The position numbers and the translations under genes are program-made. Shown here one piece after another: positions 31,212 through 39,377 of a DNA stretch of 64,000 nucleotides. Within the stretch, counting starts at the first letter, position 1, and the number at the start of each line of letters is the position of its first letter. Location: positions 48,532,101 to 48,596,100 of the forward strand of contig CM069872.1 in the NCBI GenBank assembly GCA_036172665.1. The letters are read 5' to 3'. This DNA is from Prosopocoilus inquinatus (taxonomy: Eukaryota; Arthropoda; Insecta; Coleoptera; Lucanidae). Below the pieces are notes generated by a model, which saw only the letters and a list, made by a program, of their open reading frames with translations, did not search any database and was not told where the DNA came from.

Positions 31212-33722
31212 CTATTCTAATTTAATCGATTTGCTTTGAACGTTCTGATTCACACGATAAACTTTCCGTTCGATCTTGTGGACTTTCTCGCCGAAATTTC
31301 GGCCCTCCTTCACAGCACCGGGAATCCTGTAAAGAATGATTTGCTCTATTTGAACGTCAGTGTCGTAAAAAGCGTCTAGGTCGATCTGCGTCGTAAAAAT
31401 GAAATCGTCCACGAAGTCGAACCTCAAGTACAAATACTGATTGTTTCTGTAATTGAAACTTGTGTAGTCATCGAGGTAGAGGTTTCCGGTCGCCGTTCCG
31501 TCGATGCCTTTGAAGATGTACATAGTTAGGCCATCTGAATGGGTGTGTGCGGTTGATGGTCGAGGAGTGTCTTTTCTGAATATTATGCTGCCGGCTCTGT
31601 AGAATACAGGGACGGAATCGAGAGTGACGGTGATGACGAAATTGCCCGCGCCGGTATACAGCAAGTTATTATCGATGTCGAACCAAAATTCGTTGAATCC
31701 TCCTGGTACGTAGGTGGTAAGGAAGAAGGCGTTTTCGTATAAAACAGGGCTGACCAATATATCTGAACCTACAAGCCATTGACTGTCGATGTCCAGTGTT
31801 GCAGGTTCCGAGGGGTAATGGTAGGAGAGAGGGCGAATAACCGGCTGGCCGTATCGCTCGTGTTCAAACCAGAGAGTATACCAGAAAGGTAAATGGGCGT
31901 ATCTCTGCCTTAAAGCGGTCCTGATGCGCTGCTGGACGTCTTCTGGAAATAGATAGGGTTCCCGTCGTTCTGTTTCAATTGCTGAATGTCCACGGTAGAA
32001 AGGGTACCACGCTCCTGATTGGTACCATCGCTGAAGAAGCTCGTGGGAGGGGTTGCCGACGAAACCACCGATATCAGAGCCGCAGAAGCTCATGCCTGCC
32101 AAAGACTCTGTTAACAACATAGGGACGCTAATTCTCAAGTGTTCCCAGCTAGCGACGTTATCCCCCGTCCACATCGCAGCGTACCTTTGCGATCCCGCGA
32201 AATGAGACCTGGTTAAAACAAAGGGGCGAGTTTGGCTGTTACGTCTCAACAGTCCCTGACGAGTGCCCTCAGTCATTTTATATCCGTACATATTATGCAA
32301 TTCCCGGTGCCTCCACCCTCCGTAATGGAGGAGGTTCCCATACATCGCCTGCTCCTCCACCTCGAACACAGATGGTTCATTCATGTCATTCCAAATGTAC
32401 AAGTCTAACGTCGTGTTGGGGAAGTTCTCCAGTGAGTACAGGTTTGAGAACCAATCGAGGGCTGAGGGGTTGAAGTAATCCAGGTAGATACTAAGCCCGG
32501 GCCAGCACATCCCTTGAAAAGCAGTACCGTCAGGGTTACGCACGTAAAACCCGTTTTCCATGGCCTGCACGTACACGAAGTATTCGGGGTCGACCTTATA
32601 ATGAGGGTCGATGATCGCAACGACTTTCCTACCGGTGGCGACGACGTTTTGTTGCATTTGAATTGGCTCAGGGAACGAGGTGACGTTCCACGTGAAATAA
32701 CGATAACCGTAAGTATAATCGATGTCCAACCAGATCACATCCATGGGGAAGTCATGGTTGTCGAATTCTGCGACTACAGTCTCGACGTCCTCCTGAGTCA
32801 TGTAGCTGTATCTGCTTTGGTGGTACCCAAGCGTGAAATACTGTGGTAAAGGAACCCTGCCTGTTAGATTAGTAAATTGCCTGACGGTGTCTGATAGACT
32901 TGGCCCGGTAAAAACGAAGAGGTCCAAAACGCCGTTCTCCGAAATAAAGAGGGCGTCTACAGGCCCCGTGCTGTTGTTGATATCAACGAAAGTCTCCGCT
33001 CCGTTCAGCCAGAAAACCCCCGCGGTTATCCCCAGTCCATGCCCGTACAAAACGGGGATCGCCCCGTATAGGGGATCTTGAGTTTGGATTGCATAGGCGT
33101 AATGATCCACGTTGTACAGCCTGTAGGGGTTGAGTCCGCCGGGGCCGGTAGTTCTGAGCGCAAGTCTTTCCGCGTGCAGGGGAATCCCGTAGGCCCGCTG
33201 CGCCTGAGGAAACGTCACATCTAACGCGATCGCTTCATCGATTTCTGGATCGAAAGAGAATCGTCCGCCTCCGTTTAGGATCACCACGGGTTCGTCGTCA
33301 CGGAGGAACACGATTCTGAACGGATCAAAATATACGTGCACGAGAGTACCACCGACAAAGAAAGAGATTGACTCGCCTCCTACTCCAATTGCGTCGTAGC
33401 TCACTTTCGTTGGTACACCGTCTAATGATTCCGTTGCATTTCGTCGATGGCCTTGCGGATCGTTGATGGTTATCCTGAAGGTGTTGTCGGCCAAGAGTGT
33501 CACAACCAAATCCAATAATTTTCCTGTCCCTGTGTTTCTTATGATTCCGTGGTAGGTGCTCGGGTCGGTCATTTGCCAACCTGGGATCACATCGAAATGG
33601 GAGAGTTCACCGAGTTGCCTGTTGCGAATCCTCGCGCAGAATTCCCTGGTGTCGCAGGTGTGCCATTGCGCTTTTGCCGCCGCCCAAAAGAGCAAGCAGG
33701 TTACGGCGAAGACGGCCTTCAT
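31212..33722 (-). CDS. Secreted GH31 alpha-glucosidase, intronless, 836 aa (cluster gene 1)
   Basis: A glycoside hydrolase family 31 enzyme releasing alpha-linked glucose, closest in layout to the ER glucosidase II catalytic subunit (GANAB). Single exon of 837 codons. ATG at 33722 precedes a signal peptide (MKAVFAVTCLLFWAAAKA); four codons upstream in the open frame start with GTG and are not used. The mature N-terminus has the family Cys pair (CDTREFCARIRNR). Catalytic motifs: WNDMNEPSVF with nucleophile Asp446, and WTGDN with acid/base Asp521. DIDYTYGYRYFTW, GYHQSRYSY and HYGGWRHR are also conserved. There is no membrane helix and no KDEL-type signal, so secretion to gut lumen or hemolymph is likely. 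A TATA box lies at 33758-33767 and AATAAA almost directly after the stop (31201-31206, minus strand), giving very short UTRs. Confidence 0.95.
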   Translation of the reverse strand: MKAVFAVTCLLFWAAAKAQWHTCDTREFCARIRNRQLGELSHFDVIPGWQMTDPSTYHGIIRNTGTGKLLDLVVTLLADNTFRITINDPQGHRRNATESLDGVPTKVSYDAIGVGGESISFFVGGTLVHVYFDPFRIVFLRDDEPVVILNGGGRFSFDPEIDEAIALDVTFPQAQRAYGIPLHAERLALRTTGPGGLNPYRLYNVDHYAYAIQTQDPLYGAIPVLYGHGLGITAGVFWLNGAETFVDINNSTGPVDALFISENGVLDLFVFTGPSLSDTVRQFTNLTGRVPLPQYFTLGYHQSRYSYMTQEDVETVVAEFDNHDFPMDVIWLDIDYTYGYRYFTWNVTSFPEPIQMQQNVVATGRKVVAIIDPHYKVDPEYFVYVQAMENGFYVRNPDGTAFQGMCWPGLSIYLDYFNPSALDWFSNLYSLENFPNTTLDLYIWNDMNEPSVFEVEEQAMYGNLLHYGGWRHRELHNMYGYKMTEGTRQGLLRRNSQTRPFVLTRSHFAGSQRYAAMWTGDNVASWEHLRISVPMLLTESLAGMSFCGSDIGGFVGNPSHELLQRWYQSGAWYPFYRGHSAIETERREPYLFPEDVQQRIRTALRQRYAHLPFWYTLWFEHERYGQPVIRPLSYHYPSEPATLDIDSQWLVGSDILVSPVLYENAFFLTTYVPGGFNEFWFDIDNNLLYTGAGNFVITVTLDSVPVFYRAGSIIFRKDTPRPSTAHTHSDGLTMYIFKGIDGTATGNLYLDDYTSFNYRNNQYLYLRFDFVDDFIFTTQIDLDAFYDTDVQIEQIILYRIPGAVKEGRNFGEKVHKIERKVYRVNQNVQSKSIKLE

Positions 33723-33757
33723 GTTCACGAGCACTGGGTTTACTGTCTGTATGATTG

Positions 33758-33767
33758 CTATTTATAC
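33758..33767 (-). promoter_or_regulatory. TATA box of GH31 gene 1
   Basis: GTATAAATAG on the minus strand, 36 bp before the ATG. With usual spacing, transcription would start near 33735 at ACAGT, giving a leader of only 10-15 nt. Confidence 0.6.
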
Positions 33768-33913
33768 ACGATTTTGGCTCACGTCCGGGCGATCTGTACT
33801 TAGACACTTGATTCTACATAGATAGTTTGATAAGTGGGAGTTTATCGATACTTGAATGTGTTTGCGTTAAGATGATGTAGGAAAAATACAAATAAAAAAG
33901 GTAACGATTTCGT

Positions 33914-34054
33914 AAATAAAAGGTTTTTAAACTTTAACCGGACAGTTTTCAAATGGAATGGATAAAGCACTCAACGTTTCACTATCGATTGACAGCTGAA
34001 GTGCCTTTTTCCAATTTGAAAACCGTCCGGTTAAAGTTTAAAAACCTTTTATTT
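33914..34054. mobile_element. MITE-like family B, copy 1
   Basis: The arms AAATAAAAGGTTTTTAAACT..CCGGACAGTTTTCAAA (33914-33952) and the inverted arm ending CCTTTTATTT (34016-34054) are nearly perfect, about 39 nt. The core holds CACTCAACGTTTCACTATCG, also found at 47428-47618 and in reverse at 48355-48420. TAATTTTCATC after the right arm is shared with the second copy, so the element may be longer than the palindrome. Confidence 0.65.
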
Positions 34055-34090
34055 GTAATTTTCATCGGATGAGAGTTGACTTCGGTAAGT

Positions 34091-34202
34091 TTTGTTCCAA
34101 CAGCGGCTCAAGACCAATTGGAAACTGTCGATGGAGTTGACAAACCAAGTCATTAATTCTACCACGGATTCAAAACCAGTCAGGAATTGCTGTTGGAACA
34201 AA
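34091..34202. repeat. Inverted repeat with 14-bp perfect arms
   Basis: TTTGTTCCAACAGC (34091-34104) and GCTGTTGGAACAAA (34189-34202) are exact reverse complements around an 84-nt middle. It is immediately next to the family B element, so it may be part of a larger composite palindrome between the two GH31 genes. Confidence 0.5.
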
Positions 34203-34596
34203 CCATTGTATAAAAGAAAATGCAGTGACTGGAGTCTTGAATTCGGATGTATTCTATTCCTCCTCTCATTCTACAGCATGAGTGAAAAATGAGTTTCTAC
34301 ATTCCTAAATTCAGTTATACAAGATCACGTCCTAACAACTGCGTTAAGAAATTCAAAGCTACGTCATTCCAAAAAATCAAATGACATGATATGATATCAT
34401 CAATAAAAAACGCAAAAAAACACAGCATCTAAGCTTGTGATAAACAACGTAATCACAATCACTCACTATGCAAATACCTCAGACCATGAACCACTTCATT
34501 TATCAATCTTAAGAGGGTCTATTTTCGGCATTCAAAACCTTAGAGACAACATCAGTATACGTGCGAGTTGCAAATCGCACTCACGTATCCGCCACC

Positions 34597-37131
34597 ATGA
34601 ATAATAAAATAATTTTCTTGGTATTATTCGCCATATCATCACGTGATGCGAGTGCGTGGTATACCTGTGATGAAAAACCATTCTGCCAGGCGATCCGCAA
34701 CCGTAATTACGACGGCACATCGCCCTTTCAACTCGACCTACAAACTTTAACCTCCTCATCCACTTCCATACAGGCAAACCTGCTGGATACAGTGAACCAA
34801 AAGACCTTGACGTTAAGGTTTTCCGCCCTTGACGACGGAATCTTCCGCTTGGAGATCGAGGACCCGGAAACCATTCGATGGTCAGTGCCAGACGCCCTCG
34901 ATGGTCCACCCCTTCCAGCCGAACTGGAAATAACAGAACTCACCACCGAGCAAATCACGTTGACCAGTGCCGATAATTCTGCGGTAATCCAAGCGAATCC
35001 TCTGAGGATACAAATTTTTAAGGCGGGGGTTTTGATCGCGTTACTAAACGACGATGGTAAACTCACTTTCCAAACGGATGACGACGACCCGGCCATCGCG
35101 TTGGACGTAAAGTTTCCGGGCACCCAAAGGGCTTATGGTATTCCTTTGCACGCGGAAATGTTGAGTTTGCAGACCACCGGCGTCGGTGGACTCAACCCTT
35201 ACAGGCTCTTCAACGTGGATCACTGCTGCTACGCGGTGAGATCTCAAGAACCTCTGTACGGGTCAATCCCAGTTTTGTATGCCCATGGAACGACGAGGAG
35301 CTCGGGGATTTTCTGGCTGAATTCCGCCCAGACTTTCGTCGACATCAACAACGCCCCGAATGAGATTGACGCGTTCTTTATTAGTGAAAGTGGCGTTCTG
35401 GATTTGTTTCTTTTGACTGGTCCAAGTTTGGCCGATACCACGCGACAGTACACGACATTAACGGGCACGGCTGCTCTTCCCCCTTACTTTTCCCTGGCTT
35501 TCCACCAGAGCAGGTATAGTTACATGAGCCAAAGAGATGTGGAGCATGTCGTTGATCAATTCGACCAGAACAACTTCCCCGTTGACGTCATGTGGTTAGA
35601 CATAGATTACACTGATGGTATGAGGTACTTCACCTGGGATTTCATCGCGTTCCCGGACCCAACGGATATGCAGCAGTACTTAAACGCAACCGGAAGAAAA
35701 TTAGTGGTCATCATTGATCCCCATATTAAAGTCGATCCCGACTATTTCGTTTATGCGATCGCCGACGCGAACGGGTATTTCGTGAAGAACCCCGATGGTT
35801 CTAACTTTGAAGGTCTGTGCTGGCCTGGGCTTAGTAGTTACTTGGATTTCCATCACCCGGAAGGTCTGGATTGGTATGCAAGCCTCTACGGTTTTGATAC
35901 TTTCCCCCACGCAACCGAAATCATGCACCTTTGGAACGACATGAACGAGCCGGTGGTTTTCGACCAGGACGAGGAGACCATGCCCAATTACCTAGTGCAT
36001 TATGGGGGGTGGCTTCACAGGGATGTCCATAACATGTACGGGTTTACACAGACAGTGGGGACTTGGAAGGGTTTGATGGCGCGTTCCGATGATCAGAAAA
36101 GGCCTTTCATTTTGACGAGGTCGCATTTCGCCGGTTCTCAAAGGTACGCGGCGATTTGGACCGGCGATAACATAGGATCCTGGGAGCACTTACGTATTAG
36201 CTTCCCCATGTGTTTAACGGAGGCCCTGGCGGGGGTTAGTTTTTGCGGGGCGGATGTGGGAGGGTTCGTGACTAGCGTCGGGGTGGAACTATTGCAAAGA
36301 TGGTTCCAAGCCGGAGCTTGGTTGCCATTCTTCCGTTCGCATTCGAGTTCAAACACAGAGAGGCGCGAGCCCTTTTTGTTTTCAAACGAAGTCCAAGTCA
36401 TTCTCCGAAGGGCTTTAAGAGAACGGTACTACCACCTTCCTACTTGGTACACCATCTGGTACGAACACGAACGATATGGTTCACCTGTAATCAGACCCCT
36501 GGCTTACCATTACGCAGAAGACCCAAACACTTTAGACATCGACGATCAATGGCTGGTGGGCTCGGATATTTTGGTCCACCCCGTCACTGAGCCCGGAGCA
36601 AATTTCGTCCAGGTGTATTTACCAGGCGGCTTCGATTATATATGGTATGACATTGAAAATAATTTGGCATACAGGGCTACTGGAACTGCCAACATCGCAG
36701 TCACTCCAGCTTACATTCCAGTGTTGTACAGAGGAGGTAGCATAATTGCAAGGAAAAATACCCACCGACCATCTTCAGTGCACACACACGGCGATCCATA
36801 CAACCTGTATGTATTTTTGGATCTGAACCAATACGCCACAGGCAACCTGTACATAGACGACAACGAATCATTTGCGTACCGAAACCGGGAATATTTGTAT
36901 TTGCGAATCGAATTCGTGAACGAGCTCTTACAAGTGAGCTTGATCGACGAGGACGCCTTCTACGACGCCGATTTCATCGTTTCTAGCGTGTTTGTATACC
37001 GTTCTCCTTTTATTAATAGCGGAGGCGGACCTGGAGCTAAAGGAAACTCTTCGGTTGCCGAGGCTCAGAAATTGGAGTTCGTTGGGCTCAATCTTAATTT
37101 AAGGGAACCTTTTAAGGTTAAACTGTTGTAA
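34597..37131 (+). CDS. Secreted GH31 alpha-glucosidase, intronless, 844 aa (cluster gene 2)
   Basis: Second GH31 paralogue, on the opposite strand to both neighbours. Single exon. ATG at 34597 in strong context (GCCACCATGA); the open frame begins 12 codons earlier at GTG, but the signal peptide MNNKIIFLVLFAISSRDASA starts at this ATG. Catalytic motifs: WNDMNEPVVF with nucleophile Asp448, and WTGDN with acid/base Asp524. The beta-sheet C-terminal domain is complete (VYLPGGFDYIWYD, TGNLYIDD). The C-terminus is Gly/Ser-rich then hydrophobic and lacks an ER-retention signal. AATAAA starts 10 nt after the stop. The protein is as close to genes 1 and 3 over the catalytic core as those are to each other, by eye. 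Likely a digestive or hemolymph maltase/oligosaccharidase; the substrate is unproven. Confidence 0.95.
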   Translation: MNNKIIFLVLFAISSRDASAWYTCDEKPFCQAIRNRNYDGTSPFQLDLQTLTSSSTSIQANLLDTVNQKTLTLRFSALDDGIFRLEIEDPETIRWSVPDALDGPPLPAELEITELTTEQITLTSADNSAVIQANPLRIQIFKAGVLIALLNDDGKLTFQTDDDDPAIALDVKFPGTQRAYGIPLHAEMLSLQTTGVGGLNPYRLFNVDHCCYAVRSQEPLYGSIPVLYAHGTTRSSGIFWLNSAQTFVDINNAPNEIDAFFISESGVLDLFLLTGPSLADTTRQYTTLTGTAALPPYFSLAFHQSRYSYMSQRDVEHVVDQFDQNNFPVDVMWLDIDYTDGMRYFTWDFIAFPDPTDMQQYLNATGRKLVVIIDPHIKVDPDYFVYAIADANGYFVKNPDGSNFEGLCWPGLSSYLDFHHPEGLDWYASLYGFDTFPHATEIMHLWNDMNEPVVFDQDEETMPNYLVHYGGWLHRDVHNMYGFTQTVGTWKGLMARSDDQKRPFILTRSHFAGSQRYAAIWTGDNIGSWEHLRISFPMCLTEALAGVSFCGADVGGFVTSVGVELLQRWFQAGAWLPFFRSHSSSNTERREPFLFSNEVQVILRRALRERYYHLPTWYTIWYEHERYGSPVIRPLAYHYAEDPNTLDIDDQWLVGSDILVHPVTEPGANFVQVYLPGGFDYIWYDIENNLAYRATGTANIAVTPAYIPVLYRGGSIIARKNTHRPSSVHTHGDPYNLYVFLDLNQYATGNLYIDDNESFAYRNREYLYLRIEFVNELLQVSLIDEDAFYDADFIVSSVFVYRSPFINSGGGPGAKGNSSVAEAQKLEFVGLNLNLREPFKVKLL

Positions 37132-37188
37132 TTTGGAAACAATAAAGTGTTTAAGCAAAAGAAAAAAAATTGTAACATTTATTTAAAC

Positions 37189-37345
37189 AAAATACCCCTA
37201 GCAATGTAGGCATAAAAAAATACGCAAGTGCTAATCTGGTTGCCTATAGTAGCAAAATATTTTGATTCAGTGTTACAGAAATTTCGCAGTTTTTTAATTA
37301 ATTGGCGCATGTCTATTTCGATTTTCAGAGAAAATATTGAAATGG
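37189..37345. repeat. Fourth copy of TAGGCAACC-hairpin unit (family D)
   Basis: GTAGGCAT..CTGGTTGCCTATAGT (37206-37247), followed by TTTTGATTC, an A/T-rich block and CATGTCTATTTCGATTTTC. These resemble parts of the units at 3700-4560. Diverged; it directly follows the poly(A) site of GH31 gene 2. Confidence 0.4.
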
Positions 37346-37540
37346 TTTCCTGAATAGGTGTAATTGTCGCTTTCCCATATATAGGTGGTCCAAAAATAAT
37401 AGGACACGGAGCAACAGTGGACTCCTGACATCAAAATATTGCGATTTAGCGAAACTCAGTTCAAAAGTTGATGATAAGTTGACGCCCTGCGTTAAACTAA
37501 AAATTTAAGTTTTTTCGATAATTCTTTAATTAGTTTTTGA

Positions 37541-37593
37541 CGTATTCCTTAAACATTGGGTTTCCCAAGAAACCTAATGTTTAAGGCAATACG
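37541..37593. repeat. 53-bp near-perfect hairpin with about 5-nt loop
   Basis: CGTATTCCTTAAACATTGGG then TTTC pairs with GAAACCTAATGTTTAAGG then CAATACG. The stem is about 24 bp with two or three mismatches. It is too short for a standard animal pre-miRNA. It may be a minimal palindromic element. Confidence 0.5.
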
Positions 37594-37959
37594 TTTTATT
37601 ATTATTTTTGGTCTCAAGATGAAAAATAATAATTTGGCCTCAATTTTGTTCGATTTACTTAATAAATAGCGTTAAAGTTAATCATTTTCGAGATATTTTC
37701 CCTTTTAGCTTTGAATGCAACGTGTTTTTCATGATGTTTATTCGATTTTCCGTGCCCAAGATTTATCGGTAATAAAAATTTTGTGTAGGTCGGGGGTTCA
37801 CAACCTTTTCTAAGCATCCACCTCTTATAAAATAATAAAAATTTCCATCACCCCTCCTTTTAAATTTAATTAATATTTCTGAAACATTAAATCAAAATTT
37901 TGTTAAACTGCAATCTGTGACTATTTTTTTTTCAATTAAAAACTGATCATGTTTTGTCT

Positions 37960-38900
37960 TTTTTGACTCGATTTGATTTCACATTTGCATTATTAGTTTG
38001 ATTCTCTTTTGTTTTTTTTATTTCTTTTGTTCAAAGTTTCTTGATTCGATTTGATTTTGTTTTCATCTTATTTTTATCACAGATCGTCCGTTTTTTTTGG
38101 ATTCCTTATTCGACTTTATTCAATTTTTAATTTAATTGATTTTTTGACCATTGCTTTTTTTTTTCTTTGATTCGATTTCATTTGATTTGTATGTGATTTC
38201 TAACTAACAATTAATCATCTTTTGTTCACGTTTTTTTCTCTTTTTTAATTTTATTTATCACGGTACTATTTTTTGACTTTGTTTTCGTCTTATCTTCAGT
38301 ATAGATCGTCTATGTTTTTTTTTGGATTCCTTATTCGACTTTATTCAATTTTTAATTTAATCAATTGATCGAGCTTTGTTTTTTTTTCTTTGATTCGATT
38401 TCATTTGATTTGTTGTTTGGTTTCTAACTAACAATTAATCGTCTTTTGTTCCCGTTTTTTTCTCTTGTTTAATTTTATTTAACACGATGCTATTTTTTGA
38501 CTACCAGTCGATCGTCTTTTGTTTTTCTTTTCTTTTATTCGACTGCAGTTTATTTTATTTTACATTTTAATTCTGTTGATTGATCGCCGTTTTTGTTTAC
38601 TTTCTGCCTTATTTGATTCGACTTTGTTTTATTTATTTATTTTTTATTATTAACTGTTCTTTTTTTCTTTAATATTTGCGTATTATTGCGTTCGTCATTT
38701 TTTTATATCAATTTGACTTATAGTCTTGTAGGCACGATTTTTATTTCCATTCTCACCACATCGACGATCGTCTTTTGTTGTTGTTTCCGTTCGATTTGAC
38801 TGTGTTTTATTTTCACTTTGACAACCAATCGATTTTCTTTTTATTCTTCTTTTATTTGACTTAAAACTATACAGTCGGCGTTTACACTAATTGTAGCGGT
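37960..38900. repeat. T-rich tract with 225-bp tandem duplication
   Basis: GGATTCCTTATTCGACTTTA recurs with a 225-bp period (38101 and 38326 at ATTCC). Each is followed by TTTAATTTAAT, CTTTGATTCGATTTCATTTG and TCTAACTAACAATTAATC, so two units cover about 38090-38500. Further T-rich sequence with CGTCTTTTGTTTTTC continues to about 38900. It resembles the tracts at 24700-25780 and 61440-62290. Confidence 0.65.
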
Positions 38901-39377
38901 ATATACCGGTTAATCTATTCTCTCGCTTTTACTTGCATTAAACACATTCGTTCTATCTCACTTTTTTACTCCGATACATGTACCGCTCCAATTGTCGTAA
39001 ACGCCTAATGTTTAATTCAAATTTATTGAATATTATTTGTAAATCTACTTTTCTTTTAATAAACTATTCAGATAGGCTTGTACTATGTAGACAGAATTCA
39101 TAACTAACTCCGACTCCCTATGTACCCCTAGAGGTACTTTTAGGTACATGAAAATTGAAATTAAAATTTTGTTTTTAACACTCCGTATCTCTTTTGTTAT
39201 CAAGGTTTGGACTAAGTGAGTTCAGCTAAATTACAATATTTTGAAATCAGGAATCCCCTATTATTGCTCTGCGTTCCCTTACTTTTGCACCACCCAATTA
39301 AACAGGATCCAGTTCAAAGGAAAGATTTTTTTGCAAAAAAAATTATTTATTTTATGTACCAACAAACAGATTTCTTG

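Larger units (their letters stand above)
33723..34596. other. Shared upstream region of GH31 genes 1 and 2
   Basis: An 874-bp gap between two divergently transcribed GH31 genes. It contains the TATA box of gene 1, a family B palindrome (33914-34054) and a second inverted repeat (34091-34202). Gene 2 has a plausible initiator CATCAGTATA near 34550 and a perfect GCCACCATGA start context. Confidence 0.6.
37132..39377. other. Intergenic between GH31 genes 2 and 3
   Basis: The 3' ends of the two genes converge here. AATAAA for gene 2 is at 37141-37146. The stretch contains a family D hairpin (37189-37345), a 53-bp near-perfect hairpin (37541-37593) and a T-rich tract with an internal tandem duplication (37960-38900). 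No ORF is supported. Confidence 0.6.

Noticed and set aside
37541..37593. Hairpin considered as a microRNA precursor
   Set aside because: The stem-loop is about 53 nt with a tiny loop, shorter than normal animal precursors. Kept only as a hairpin finding.
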